Positions 7,961 through 16,420 are shown, counted from the first letter of the stretch. The stretch is 37,061 bases of DNA from Fodinibacter sp045807225 (GCA_045807225.1 JBJMHU010000182.1:1-37061), one strand, 5' to 3'. Numbers and translations: made by a program. The notes: generated by a model from the sequence alone, not told the origin.

Positions 7961-8605
7961 ATGCGGCTCGGCGTGATGGGTGGGACGTTCGACCCCATCC
8001 ACCACGGTCACCTCGTCGCCGCCTCCGAGGTGCAGTCCCTCCTCGGCCTCGACGAGGTGGTCTTCGTCCCGACCGGGGAGCCCTGGCAGAAACAGGGGCG
8101 TGACGTCGCCCCGGCCGAGCACCGCTACCTGATGGCCGTGGTGGCCACGGCATCCAACCCGCGCTTCACCGTCTCGCGGGTCGACATCGACCGGGACGGG
8201 CCGACCTACACCATCGACACGCTGCGCGACCTGCGCGCCCAGCGCCCCGATGCCGGGCTGTTCTTCATCACCGGTGCCGACGCCCTGGCGCAGATCCTGT
8301 CGTGGAAGGACTCCGACGAGCTGTTCGGGCTCGCCCAGTTCATCGGCGTCACCCGCCCCGGCTACCACCTGAGCGAGACCGGCCTGCCCGCCGAGCGCGT
8401 CGACCTGATGGAGGTGCCCGCGATGGCGATCAGCTCCACCGACTGCCGCGACCGGGTCCGCGCGGGGGAGCCGGTCTGGTACCTCGTGCCAGACGGCGTC
8501 GTGCAGTACATCTCCAAGCACCACCTGTATGCCGCGCCGGCCCCCGCCGCGCCGCACGAGCACCGAACCCAGAACCCCACCGAGGAGCACCGTGACCGCC
8601 ACTGA
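7961..8605 (+). CDS. nadD: Nicotinate-nucleotide adenylyltransferase
   Basis: NadD adenylates nicotinate mononucleotide to deamido-NAD, a step of NAD synthesis. The 214-residue product begins RLGVMGGTFDPIHHGHL, containing the nucleotidyltransferase motif GTFDPIHxGH. FITGADALAQILSWK and the second ATP motif ISSTDCRDRV follow, at positions typical of NadD. The C-terminal 25 residues are low-complexity Ala/Pro/His and probably disordered. The 3' end overlaps rsfS by 14 bases. The order nadD-rsfS-gpgP is the same as Rv2421c-Rv2420c-Rv2419c in Mycobacterium tuberculosis. Confidence 0.96.
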   Translation: MRLGVMGGTFDPIHHGHLVAASEVQSLLGLDEVVFVPTGEPWQKQGRDVAPAEHRYLMAVVATASNPRFTVSRVDIDRDGPTYTIDTLRDLRAQRPDAGLFFITGADALAQILSWKDSDELFGLAQFIGVTRPGYHLSETGLPAERVDLMEVPAMAISSTDCRDRVRAGEPVWYLVPDGVVQYISKHHLYAAPAPAAPHEHRTQNPTEEHRDRH

Positions 8606-8972
8606 CCGCGCGTTGGAGCTGGCCCGAGCGGCGGCCGGCGCTGCCGCCGCCAAGCTCGCGACCACCATCACGGGCATCGACGTCTCGGAGCAGCTGGCGC
8701 TGACCGACGTCTTCGTCATCGTCTCCGCCGAGTCCGAGCGGCAGGTCGGCTCGATCGTCGACGAGGTCGAGGACGTGCTGCGCGACATGGGCACCAAGCC
8801 GGTGCGCCGCGAGGGCCAGCGGGAGGGGCGCTGGGTGCTCATCGACTTCGTCGACATCGTCGTGCACGTGCAGCACGACGAGGAGCGCTCGTTCTACGAG
8901 CTCGAGCGGCTCTGGAAGGACTGCCCGAGCATCGACCTGGGCGTCGTCGGCACCGAGCAGGGCGGTCGGTGA
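8592..8972 (+). CDS. rsfS: Ribosomal silencing factor RsfS
   Basis: RsfS binds ribosomal protein L14 and blocks 30S-50S joining under nutrient limitation. The 126-residue protein shows the DUF143 signatures LTDVFVIVSAESERQV, EGQREGRWVLIDFVDIVVHV and ERLWKDCPSIDL. The GTG start at 8592 has a GAGGAG ribosome site and lies inside the nadD 3' end. The stop overlaps the next gene as GTGA, so translational coupling is likely. Confidence 0.96.
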   Translation: MTATDRALELARAAAGAAAAKLATTITGIDVSEQLALTDVFVIVSAESERQVGSIVDEVEDVLRDMGTKPVRREGQREGRWVLIDFVDIVVHVQHDEERSFYELERLWKDCPSIDLGVVGTEQGGR

Positions 8973-9634
8973 GCCGCACCGCCCGGGGGGCGGCGCCGCG
9001 CCGCGTCATCGTGCTGCGGCACGGCGAGACCGACCACAACGCGGCCCGCATCTGGCAGGGCCACCTCGACACCCCGTTGTCCGAGCGGGGCCAGCAGCAG
9101 GCGGATGCCGTGGGGCCGGCGATCGCCGCCCTCTCACCGACCCGCATCGCCTCCTCCGACCTGACCCGCGCGCGCCTGACGGCGCAGAGCGTCGGGCGCG
9201 CGTGCGGCATCCCCGTGCACCTGGACCCACGCCTTCGGGAGATCGACGTGGGCGCCTGGCAGGGACTGTCGGCGGCGCAGGTGGGCGAGGGGTGGCCCGA
9301 GGTGCAGGCGGCCCTGGCCCGGGGTGAGGACGTGCGCCGGGGCGACTCCGGCGAGACGCTGGCCGAGGTCGCGGAGCGGGTCGGTGCCGCGCTGACCGAG
9401 CACCTCGGTTCGCTCGGGGCGGGGGAGTGCCTCGTCGTCTCCATGCACGGCGCGTCGGGCCGCGCCGCCGCCGCGTGGCTGCTCGGCCTCGAGCACGACG
9501 TCGCCTGGCGGGTGCTCGGGGCCCTGGGCAACTGCCACTGGGCCGAGCTCGTCGAGGGCCGCGCCGGGTGGCGCATCCAGACCTGGAACGCCTCGTCAGG
9601 GGTGGTGTCGGTGGCCGGGTCGCCCCCGCCCTGA
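8969..9634 (+). CDS. gpgP: Histidine phosphatase, probable glucosyl-3-phosphoglycerate phosphatase
   Basis: The 221-residue protein belongs to the phosphoglycerate-mutase-like histidine phosphatases. The phosphorylated His sits in VLRHGETDHN, the second catalytic His in SMHGASGRAA, and the Glu-bearing LREIDVGAWQG lies between. Synteny with Rv2419c suggests the GpgP role, dephosphorylating glucosyl-3-phosphoglycerate in methylglucose polysaccharide or compatible-solute synthesis. The sequence alone proves only the phosphatase family. The GTG start overlaps the rsfS stop. It is the last gene of the operon before tRNA-Ala. Confidence 0.85.
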   Translation: MSRTARGAAPRRVIVLRHGETDHNAARIWQGHLDTPLSERGQQQADAVGPAIAALSPTRIASSDLTRARLTAQSVGRACGIPVHLDPRLREIDVGAWQGLSAAQVGEGWPEVQAALARGEDVRRGDSGETLAEVAERVGAALTEHLGSLGAGECLVVSMHGASGRAAAAWLLGLEHDVAWRVLGALGNCHWAELVEGRAGWRIQTWNASSGVVSVAGSPPP

Positions 9635-9641
9635 GGCGGAT

Positions 9642-9670
9642 TTGGGCACTCCCCGGTGCATGGGTAGACT
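9642..9670 (+). promoter_or_regulatory. Promoter of tRNA-Ala
   Basis: TTGGGC (9642-9647) and TAGACT (9665-9670) are spaced by 17 bases, placing a start near 9677, about 26 bases before the mature tRNA 5' end. Confidence 0.65.
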
Positions 9671-9702
9671 CGCCGTCGCCCCTCGAAGGGGACACCCCAC
9701 TC

Positions 9703-9825
<123 letters not shown>

Positions 9826-9884
9826 CTGGATGTGTAGGGGGGTTCGGGAGGAGCCCCTGGGCGCGAAGCGCCCCGGCGACGGAG

Positions 9885-9932
9885 TCCCCTCAGCTCCACC
9901 AGTGGAGAAGGGCCGGACGATCGCGTCCGGCC
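9885..9932 (+). repeat. Partial second copy of the tRNA-Ala 3' end plus terminator-like hairpin
   Basis: TCCCCTCAGCTCCACCA at 9885-9901 is identical to the tRNA-Ala 3' end at 9762-9778. Two bases later a GGCCGGACG-ATCG-CGTCCGGCC hairpin (9911-9932) resembles the true tRNA terminator in both sequence and position. The rest of a tRNA body is absent. It could be the remnant of a tandem duplicated tRNA gene or an attachment-site scar. Confidence 0.65.
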
Positions 9933-10056
9933 TTCGTCGTCTCCAGGTGGGCCATCGGCGTGGTGAGACATGCCACGGTTCTCCACGGGTGCGGCCGGCA
10001 CACCGTCCGCGAGCCGCACGAGGTCGGGAACTCGGTCGGGGTGCAGGGCCGCGGCG

Positions 10057-10062
10057 TAGCGT
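10057..10062 (+). promoter_or_regulatory. Leaderless -10 element of the DUF6191-like gene
   Basis: TAGCGT ends 6 bases before the GTG at 10069. No ribosome-binding site is visible, which supports a leaderless start and the reality of this short gene. Confidence 0.5.
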
Positions 10063-10068
10063 TGGGGC

Positions 10069-10323
10069 GTGTTCTCGGTGAGGTCGCGGGCGATCGGGTC
10101 GGTGTTCGACGAGCTCGTCGCGTTCTTCCGGCCCACCTACGCCCACGTGCGCGAGGAGAAGCAGCGCCTTGACCTGCTGCGCGAGGAGGAGGGTGACGCC
10201 GCGCCTCCGCTCCTGCTGGGCGATGCGGAGGTCCGGATGAGGGTGCCACCCGGCTACCAGCCCCCGCACGGCCCCCGGCGGCACGCCGAGCCGCCTCCGG
10301 ACTCCCGCGGCATCGTCGTCTGA
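10069..10323 (+). CDS. Small DUF6191-like protein
   Basis: The 84-residue product has an N-terminal helix (SVFDELVAFFRPTYAHVREEKQRLDLLREEEGD, described in parts: a hydrophobic first half and a charged second half). A Pro/Arg-rich, probably disordered tail follows. The pattern of a helix followed by HxREEKxRLxLxREEEGDxAPP resembles small actinobacterial proteins I know as DUF6191; no function is known. The GTG start is supported by the leaderless promoter. It converges on tag, whose stop lies 41 bases away. Family assignment is from memory and moderately sure. Confidence 0.62.
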   Translation: MFSVRSRAIGSVFDELVAFFRPTYAHVREEKQRLDLLREEEGDAAPPLLLGDAEVRMRVPPGYQPPHGPRRHAEPPPDSRGIVV

Positions 10324-10363
10324 CCGGTCCGGGCGATCAGGGCGCGAGCCGCGTGCAACAGGC

Positions 10364-10969
10364 TCAGTCCGGCCAGACACCGCTGGAGCCCCGACGGTGC
10401 GAGCCGAGCAGGTGGGTGTCGACGATGCCGACCGCCTCCATCAGCGCGTACATCGTCGTGGGCCCGACGAAGACGAAGCCCTTGCGCTTGAGCGCCTTGG
10501 ACAGGGCGAGCGACTCCGGGGAGGACGTGGGAACGTCGGCATACGTCCGCGGACGCGGGGTGTCGGCCGGCCGGAACGACCAGACGAAGGCGGCGAGGTC
10601 GCCCTCGGGGTCGTCCCTCAGCGCCAGCGTGGCCCGGGCGTTGGTGACGGTGGCGAGCACCTTGGCGCGGTTGCGCACGATGCCGGCATCCGCCATCAGC
10701 CGCTCGATGTCGACCTCGCCGAAGCCCGCGACGACCGCGGGGTCGAAGCCGCCGAAGGCCAGCCGGAAGGCCGGGCGCTTGCGCAGGATCGTCGCCCAGG
10801 ACAGCCCCGACTGGAACGCCTCGAGCGACAGGCGCTCGAACAGGCCGCGCTCGTCGCGCACCGGCATGCCCCACTCGGTGTCGTAGTAGTCGCGCAGCAG
10901 CGGGTCGACCGACGCCCACACCGGGCGGGCGAGCCCGTCGTCGCCGACGACGAGCGCCGCGCCGGTCAC
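10364..10969 (-). CDS. tag: DNA-3-methyladenine glycosylase I (Tag-like)
   Basis: Tag removes 3-methyladenine from alkylated DNA in base excision repair. The 201-residue protein shows YYDTEWGMPV near the start, the catalytic-region LEAFQSGLSWATILRKR, KVLATVTNARA, and the C-terminal GFVFVGPTTMYALMEAVGIVDTHL. In E. coli Tag a zinc snap uses Cys4, His17, His175 and Cys179. Here the positions aligned to Cys4 and His17 look like Pro and Tyr, so the zinc site is probably lost. The GTG start overlaps the stop of the upstream metallophosphatase (GTGA), making tag the last gene of gpx-metallophosphatase-tag. Confidence 0.93.
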   Translation of the reverse strand: MTGAALVVGDDGLARPVWASVDPLLRDYYDTEWGMPVRDERGLFERLSLEAFQSGLSWATILRKRPAFRLAFGGFDPAVVAGFGEVDIERLMADAGIVRNRAKVLATVTNARATLALRDDPEGDLAAFVWSFRPADTPRPRTYADVPTSSPESLALSKALKRKGFVFVGPTTMYALMEAVGIVDTHLLGSHRRGSSGVWPD

Positions 10970-12111
10970 GAGCGCCTCAGCGTGACGATCGGCACCTCGG
11001 GAGGCGCCGCGACGCGGATCGCGGGGCCCCAGGCACCGGCACCGCGCGAGGTGACCACGGGAGTGCCACCGACCACGGCCTTGCCCTCGAGCATCGGCTG
11101 CTGCAGCGGCACGAGGTAGTTGATCGGCCACATCTGACCACCGTGGGTGTGCCCGGACAGCTGCAGGTCGACGTCCCGCCCCTCGACGTCGAGCGCCTGC
11201 AGCGGCTGGTGCGCGGCGAACAGGGTGAAGGCACCGGCATCCGTGGCGCCGAGTGCGGCGTCGTAGTCGGGCGCCCAGCGGCCCTCCCCGGTGAGGTCGT
11301 GCACCCCGGCCAGGGTGATCGTGGCGCCGCCGCGCTCCAGGGGCACCGCCGAGTTCTGCAGCATCGTGAGCCCGACGTCCTCGAATGCGGTGACCCAGTT
11401 GGCGGTGTCGCGGAACATCTCGTGGTTGCCGGTGGTCGCGTAGACCCCGAGCGGCGCCTCGAGCTCGGCCAGGGGTGCGATCTCGGGGGAGTACCGGGCT
11501 GCGGTGCCGTCGACCAGGTCACCGGCGATGACGACGAGGTCGGGGTTCTCGGCGTTGACGAGGTCGACGACCTGCCGGGTGAAGGCGGCGCTGCGCACCG
11601 CCCCGGCGTGCAGGTCGGTCACCAGGGCCACGCGCACGCCGTCGAACTGCTGCGGCAGCTGCGCCGAGGACACCTCGAACCGGGTCACGGACGGGTGCGC
11701 CGCCTCGACCGCGCCGTATGCCGTGACGCCCACCGCCGCGGCCACCACCAGTGGTGAGGCGACCCGGTTCACCCGGCGGCGGCCGACCCGTCCGTGGTCG
11801 TGCCGCCACCGCACCAGCCAGATGCCGACGCAGACCAGCCAGACCGGCACCAGCCCGAGGAAGAGGTAGAGGCAGGTCGCGAGGAACGCCTGCCCCACCC
11901 ACACCGCGGGCCGCAGCTGCGCGGGCGTGAACCAGCCGCCCCACACGTCGAACCCGGCCAGGGCGAGAGCGGTGAGGACCACCAGGGCGGCCGCCACGGC
12001 ATACCGCACCCAGCGGGGCCTCCAGCCGGGGGCGACGGCGAGGCGCTGCCAGACGAACGCGAGGAACCCGGCCAGGACCCCGACGGGGACCAGGACGAGC
12101 CAGCGGCTCAT
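10966..12111 (-). CDS. Membrane-anchored metallophosphoesterase
   Basis: The 381-residue protein has four predicted membrane helices in the first 160 residues. A calcineurin-like phosphoesterase domain follows, with VALVTDLHAG, VIAGDLVDG, YATTGNHEMF and LSGHTHGGQMW, the full metal-ligand set (D-x-H, GD, GNHE, GHTH). This is the YkuE/YaeI-like architecture; such enzymes act on phospholipid-type or nucleotide substrates, but the substrate here is unknown. The ATG at 12111 overlaps the gpx stop (ATGA) and its own stop overlaps tag, so translation of the three genes is coupled. Confidence 0.92.
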   Translation of the reverse strand: MSRWLVLVPVGVLAGFLAFVWQRLAVAPGWRPRWVRYAVAAALVVLTALALAGFDVWGGWFTPAQLRPAVWVGQAFLATCLYLFLGLVPVWLVCVGIWLVRWRHDHGRVGRRRVNRVASPLVVAAAVGVTAYGAVEAAHPSVTRFEVSSAQLPQQFDGVRVALVTDLHAGAVRSAAFTRQVVDLVNAENPDLVVIAGDLVDGTAARYSPEIAPLAELEAPLGVYATTGNHEMFRDTANWVTAFEDVGLTMLQNSAVPLERGGATITLAGVHDLTGEGRWAPDYDAALGATDAGAFTLFAAHQPLQALDVEGRDVDLQLSGHTHGGQMWPINYLVPLQQPMLEGKAVVGGTPVVTSRGAGAWGPAIRVAAPPEVPIVTLRRS

Positions 12112-12599
12112 GCAGCGGTGGTGGCCAGCGCCGCCCGGATGTCGTCCGCGATGTCCTTGGGCTCCGTGTTGGGGGCGTAGCGCGCGATGACCTCGCCGTC
12201 GCGCCCGACGAGGAACTTGGTGAAGTTCCACTTGATCCGGCCGCCGAGCAGGCCCTTCTTCTCGCTCTTGAGCCAGCGGAAGAGGGGGTGCGCGTCGTCG
12301 CCGTTGACGTCGATCTTGGCGAACATCGGGAAGGTGACGCCGTAGTTGACCTGGCAGAACTCGCCGATCTCCTCCTCGGTGCCCTTCTCCTGGGCACCGA
12401 ACTGGTTGCAGGGGAAGCCGAGCACGACCAGGCCCTCGTCGTGCAGGTCCTTGTAGAGCCGCTCGAGCCCTTCGTACTGCGGGGTGAAGCCGCAGGCGCT
12501 GGCCGTGTTGACGACCAGGACGACCTGGCCGGCGTAGGCGGACAGGGGGCGCTCGTCGCCGGTGAGGGTGGTCGCGGTGAAGTCGGAGATCGTCGTCAT
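12108..12599 (-). CDS. Glutathione peroxidase family thiol peroxidase
   Basis: The 163-residue protein reduces peroxides, in bacteria usually with thioredoxin. The peroxidatic cysteine lies in NTASACGFTPQYEGLERLY, the second conserved cysteine in GFPCNQFGAQE, and the catalytic Trp/Asn in KWNFTKFLV. The cysteine, not selenocysteine, form is present. I chose the ATG at 12599 (MTTISDFTATTL), the standard family start; an in-frame ATG lies 6 bases upstream. It is first in an operon with a metallophosphoesterase and tag, combining oxidative and alkylation damage defence. Confidence 0.95.
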   Translation of the reverse strand: MTTISDFTATTLTGDERPLSAYAGQVVLVVNTASACGFTPQYEGLERLYKDLHDEGLVVLGFPCNQFGAQEKGTEEEIGEFCQVNYGVTFPMFAKIDVNGDDAHPLFRWLKSEKKGLLGGRIKWNFTKFLVGRDGEVIARYAPNTEPKDIADDIRAALATTAA

Positions 12600-12686
12600 G
12601 GCCATATCGTCACACGAGGCGGGGACGCCGTCCGACCCCGTCCGCCGGGTTCGACGGCTCCGGCACCCGGCGTCGGCCACGGCACA

Positions 12687-12692
12687 TAGCCT
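12687..12692 (+). promoter_or_regulatory. Leaderless -10 element of the monooxygenase gene
   Basis: TAGCCT ends 6 bases before the GTG start at 12699; no ribosome-binding site is visible. Confidence 0.55.
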
Positions 12693-12698
12693 GAGGCG

Positions 12699-14237
12699 GT
12701 GCCCGACCCCACGCCCGCCGGCGACGCCGCCACCTCCGCGGTCGCGCAGACCGAGCCCGCCGACCGCACCGCGGCCGAGGTCCCGCCTGCGCCTCCGCTC
12801 GACGTCGACGTGCTGGTCGTCGGGGCCGGCATCGCCGGGGTCGACGTCGCCTGCCGGCTCTCGCGGCACTGCCCCGACACCGTGTGGGCGGTGCTCGAGG
12901 CGCGCGACGCCATCGGCGGCACCTGGGACCTGTTCCGCTACCCCGGCATCCGCTCGGACTCCGACATGTACACGCTGGGGTTTCCCTTCCGGCCCTGGCG
13001 CGGGGCCTCGTCGATCGCCGCCGGGGACGAGATCCGCGACTACGTGCAGGCGACGGCGCACGACGAGGGGGTCACCGAGCGGGTGCGCTTCGGGCAGCGC
13101 GTGGAGCGGCTCGAGTGGAGCTCGGCCGACCGCCGCTGGACGGTCAGCAGCCGCACCCGCGACGGCGTGGTGCGGCACACCGCCCGCTTCGTCTACCTCG
13201 CCACCGGCTACTACTCCTATGCCGCGGGCCACGTGGTGGAGTTCCCGGGCCAGGCCGACTTCGCGGGGCAGGTGGTGCACCCGCAGGCGTGGCCGCAGGA
13301 CCTGCCGGTCGCCGGCCGGCGAGTCGTCGTCATCGGCAGCGGCGCCACGGCCATCACGCTGTTGCCTGCGCTGGTCGACGAGGGCGTCGCCTCGGTGACG
13401 ATGCTGCAGCGCAGCCCCAGCTACGTCGCCGCGCTGCCGTCGCGCGACGTCGTGGCCGACGGGCTGCGGGCCGTGCTGCCGGATGCGGTGGCCCACCGCC
13501 TCGCCCGCGGCAAGAACGTGCTGCTCTCGACCGCGGGCTACGAGGTGCTGCGGCGGTACCCGCAGGCCGGCCGCCGCATGCTGCGCCGCCGGGCCGCGCG
13601 CCTGCTGCCCGAGGGCTACCCGGTCGACACCCACTTCTCGCCGGCCTACGACCCCTGGGACCAGCGCCTGTGCGTCGCCCCGGACGGTGACCTGTTCGAC
13701 GTGCTGGCCGACGGGCGGGCGCAGGTCGTGACCGGCGCCATCGAGCGGTTCGAGCACGACGGCATCCGGCTGGCCGGCGGTGAGCTGCTCGACGCCGACG
13801 TGGTCGTGACCGCCACCGGCCTGCAGATGGAGATCGTCGGCGGCGCCGACCTGGTGGTCGACGGTGAGCCGGTCGACCTGTCCGGCCGGCACGTCTACAA
13901 GGGCGCGATGCTGTCGGGCGTGCCCAACCTGGCCCTGGCCGTCGGCTACACCAACGCCAGCTGGACCCTGCGGGCCGACCTGTCGGCGCGCTGGTTCTGC
14001 TCGCTGCTGCGCCACCTCGACCGGCACGGGCTCACCGTGGCGACCCCGCGCTACGACGAGCCCGAGGCGGGGGAGCGGCCGCTGCTCGACCTCACCTCGG
14101 GCTACGTGCAGCGGGCGGCGCACCTGCTGCCCCGGCAGGGCCACCACCGCCCGTGGCGGGTGGTGCAGAGCTACCTCTACGACGTGGCGGTCACCCGGCT
14201 GAGCCGGGTCGACGACGGCCACCTCGAGCTGTCCTGA
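12699..14237 (+). CDS. Flavin-dependent Baeyer-Villiger-type monooxygenase
   Basis: The 512-residue enzyme would use FAD and NADPH to oxygenate ketones, sulfides or alkanes. It has an N-terminal Rossmann motif VVGAGIAG (about residue 38), GGTWDLFRYPG, and SDSDMYTLGF. The Baeyer-Villiger fingerprint FAGQVVHPQAWP (FxGxxxHxxxWP, about 188-199) is complete. A second dinucleotide motif VIGSGATAI follows. NLALAVGYTNASWTLRADL is typical of the EthA/AlmA branch. The first 35 residues are a Thr/Ala/Pro-rich extension. The GTG start follows a leaderless -10 box and is divergent from the gpx operon. The substrate cannot be inferred. Confidence 0.93.
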   Translation: MPDPTPAGDAATSAVAQTEPADRTAAEVPPAPPLDVDVLVVGAGIAGVDVACRLSRHCPDTVWAVLEARDAIGGTWDLFRYPGIRSDSDMYTLGFPFRPWRGASSIAAGDEIRDYVQATAHDEGVTERVRFGQRVERLEWSSADRRWTVSSRTRDGVVRHTARFVYLATGYYSYAAGHVVEFPGQADFAGQVVHPQAWPQDLPVAGRRVVVIGSGATAITLLPALVDEGVASVTMLQRSPSYVAALPSRDVVADGLRAVLPDAVAHRLARGKNVLLSTAGYEVLRRYPQAGRRMLRRRAARLLPEGYPVDTHFSPAYDPWDQRLCVAPDGDLFDVLADGRAQVVTGAIERFEHDGIRLAGGELLDADVVVTATGLQMEIVGGADLVVDGEPVDLSGRHVYKGAMLSGVPNLALAVGYTNASWTLRADLSARWFCSLLRHLDRHGLTVATPRYDEPEAGERPLLDLTSGYVQRAAHLLPRQGHHRPWRVVQSYLYDVAVTRLSRVDDGHLELS

Positions 14238-14249
14238 CCCGCGGCCACC

Positions 14250-15518
14250 TCAGCCGGCGAGGCTGACCCGCTGGGCTGCGACCCGGGCGACTCGCGAGAG
14301 CAGCGCGGCACCCTGGCGCACCGACGGCAGGTGCCCCCAGCCGTGCTCGGCGGCCCACGCCACGACGAGGTGCACCTGCGCCGGGTCCCGGCGAGCGGCG
14401 GCGGTGCGCAGCTCGGCGCCGACCAGCAGCTCGGTGCAGGCCACCCGCTCGGGCAGCGGCCGGCTGCGCAGCGCGGACGCCCAGGGTCCGTCGGCGTGCC
14501 GGAGGATGAGGAGCGGGTCGGCATCCGGGGTGGGCGCGGCACGGCGCGCGGATGCCGGACGGGTGCCGCTGCGTGCCCGGTCGCCGTCCTCGGCGCGGCG
14601 CAGCAGTGCGGCTGCCAGCACCGCCCCGGCGACGGCCGTGTGGTAGCTGGTCTGGATGACGTAGGTGGAGCGGTCGGCCGGGCTGAGCGTGCTCGCGACC
14701 GCCCGGTCGTGCTCCGGGCCGGGCAGGAAGCCGTGGGTGGCCTCGGCACGGTCGAGCTCGGCGAGGGCGTAGCGGGCGCCGGGGCAGAGCGGCAGGTCGA
14801 GCATCGGCCAGGTCCAGAGCAGCTCGGCGGCGACGTCGAGGTTGCCGCAGGCCAGCGCCGCCCCCAGCAGGGCCTCCGCGTCGTCGGCGACCGAGCCGGC
14901 CGGGCGGGTGGAGCGGGGCGCCAGCAGGCCGCAGTCGGTGGCGTGCAGCACGGCGTGGCTGAGCGCGTAGGCGTCGGTGAGGTCCCCGTTGAGCAGGTCG
15001 GCGCCGCGTTCGAGCACGGAGCCGGCGGGCACGTCGGGCGACGCGCAGCCCTCGGCCAGACCCTGCAGCCACGACAGCTCGAGCCGGTCGAAGGGGTCGG
15101 CCTCGTCGCCGAGGTCGTCTTCGACGGGGTCGGCGAGGTCGAACAGCTGCCGGGCCACGGAGCGGTGGCCGGTGTCGAGGTCACCGAGGAGGGCGAACGG
15201 GAAGGCCTCCCGCGCGCGGCACCGCGGGTCGGCGGCCACGGCCAGACCCGCCTGCAGCGGGTCGAGCGCGCGGGTCAGCGCCTCGCCCAGGCGGGCCTGC
15301 GCCGCGCCGAGCCCCTCGAAGCGCACCAGCGTCGGCTCGTCGGCGAGCAGCCGCCCGGCCACCCGGCAGAGCAGGGCCGTCTCGCGGAGCACCGTGGTCG
15401 GCACGAGCACCCGAGCGCCGCCGACCCCGGGCCGGCCCTCAGCCGCCACGGCGACGCCGGCCGCGCCCAGCCGAAGGCCGTGCGCGAGCCGGCGCCGGAG
15501 CTCGTGCGAGGTGCTCAC
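14250..15518 (-). CDS. Unrecognised helical protein (DUF6895-like)
   Basis: The 422-residue protein is rich in Ala, Leu and Arg and looks all-helical, without signal peptide or membrane span. The stretch DAYALSHAVLHATDCGLL resembles the conserved Tyr-x-Leu-Thr/Ser-His...Thr-Asp core of actinobacterial DUF6895-type proteins, but I am only moderately sure of that. No catalytic motif is recognised. The GTG start (15518) overlaps the TGA of a 30-codon frame as GTGA, so it is probably translated by coupling to it. It converges on the monooxygenase gene, with 12 bases between stops. Confidence 0.75.
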   Translation of the reverse strand: MSTSHELRRRLAHGLRLGAAGVAVAAEGRPGVGGARVLVPTTVLRETALLCRVAGRLLADEPTLVRFEGLGAAQARLGEALTRALDPLQAGLAVAADPRCRAREAFPFALLGDLDTGHRSVARQLFDLADPVEDDLGDEADPFDRLELSWLQGLAEGCASPDVPAGSVLERGADLLNGDLTDAYALSHAVLHATDCGLLAPRSTRPAGSVADDAEALLGAALACGNLDVAAELLWTWPMLDLPLCPGARYALAELDRAEATHGFLPGPEHDRAVASTLSPADRSTYVIQTSYHTAVAGAVLAAALLRRAEDGDRARSGTRPASARRAAPTPDADPLLILRHADGPWASALRSRPLPERVACTELLVGAELRTAAARRDPAQVHLVVAWAAEHGWGHLPSVRQGAALLSRVARVAAQRVSLAG

Positions 15519-15607
15519 CGGAGGTCGCCCTCGACGTGGAGCGCGCCCGACTCGACCAGAGCCCTGGCCACGTTCTGGTGGAACCCCGGCTGCCTGGTCG
15601 AACCCAT
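15515..15607 (-). CDS. Putative 30-residue peptide coupled to the DUF6895-like gene
   Basis: ATG at 15607 follows a GGGGAG ribosome site by 5 bases and runs 30 codons to a TGA that overlaps the next GTG start. The peptide starts MGSTRQPGFHQ and ends VARALVESGALHVEGDLR, a charged amphipathic helix-like stretch. An in-frame ATG at 15652 would add 15 residues. It is too short for codon-bias proof. The good ribosome site and exact GTGA coupling support it as a leader cistron or small partner/precursor peptide. Confidence 0.45.
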   Translation of the reverse strand: MGSTRQPGFHQNVARALVESGALHVEGDLR

Positions 15608-15743
15608 GGTCTCTCCCCGTGCTCGACGGGACCTTCCCTGCGGTGGCCCCATGGCAGAGAGGAGCGCGCTGCGGGTCGGGTGATACCCCGGGTGGCGCCG
15701 CCCACATCACCTGAGTCGGCCCTCGCCGCTGGCGCCAGGCTGC

Positions 15744-15749
15744 GAGGAT
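15744..15749 (+). promoter_or_regulatory. Possible leaderless -10 element of the YhhN gene
   Basis: GAGGAT lies 6 bases before the GTG at 15756, matching the spacing of the other leaderless promoters but with G at the first position. Confidence 0.35.
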
Positions 15750-15755
15750 CCACCC

Positions 15756-16397
15756 GTGCCGTATGCCGTGTGGGTCGCCGCCGTGGTCACCGCAGCCCTG
15801 TTCGCCGCCGACTGGTGGGCGGTCTGGCACCGGCGGCACGACGTCGAGCGCCTGGCGAAGCCGGCCGCGATGGTGGGGCTGCTCTGCGTCGCCCTGCTGG
15901 CCGGTGCCACCGACAGCTCCGCCGGGCGCTGGCTGGTGCTGGCGCTCGTGCTGGGTCTGGTCGGTGACGTCTTCCTGCTCGAGGACACTCCCAGCCGGTT
16001 CGTCGGTGGGCTGGCGGCCTTCCTGGTCGGGCACCTGGCCTACGTCGCGTCGTTCGTCGCCGTCGGGCTCGACCGCCCTGCCCTGGGCTGCGTCGGCGCG
16101 GGCGTGCTGCTGGTGGCACTGGTCGTGGGGCGGCGCATCCTGCCGGGCGCCCTGGCCCAGGGCGGGGCCGCGCTGGCGGTGCCGGTCGCCGCCTACATGG
16201 CGGTGATCGGTGCGATGGCCGTGCTCGGCTGGGCGACCGGCCGGCCCCTGGTCGGGCTCGGTGCGAGCCTGTTCGTCGTCAGTGACACGGTGCTCGCGAT
16301 GGGCCGGTTCGTGCAGGACCGCCGGTTCACCCATGTGGTGGTGATGGTGACCTACCACCTCGCCCAGGCCCTCATCGTCGCCGGCCTGCTCGCCTGA
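15756..16397 (+). CDS. YhhN family membrane protein (lysoplasmalogenase-like)
   Basis: The 213-residue integral membrane protein has about eight short helices. YhhN/TMEM86 signatures are visible: GDVFLLED, GHLAYVASF, SDTVLAMGRF and TYHLAQALIV, which carry the paired aspartates and histidines of the family. Animal members hydrolyse the vinyl-ether bond of lysoplasmalogens; bacterial substrates are largely untested. The GTG start (MPYAVWVAAVV) is 149 bases divergent from the peptide/DUF6895-like unit. Two palindromic repeats lie just after its stop. Confidence 0.92.
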   Translation: MPYAVWVAAVVTAALFAADWWAVWHRRHDVERLAKPAAMVGLLCVALLAGATDSSAGRWLVLALVLGLVGDVFLLEDTPSRFVGGLAAFLVGHLAYVASFVAVGLDRPALGCVGAGVLLVALVVGRRILPGALAQGGAALAVPVAAYMAVIGAMAVLGWATGRPLVGLGASLFVVSDTVLAMGRFVQDRRFTHVVVMVTYHLAQALIVAGLLA

Positions 16398-16420
16398 CCG
16401 GACGCGCCCGACCCGGACCA

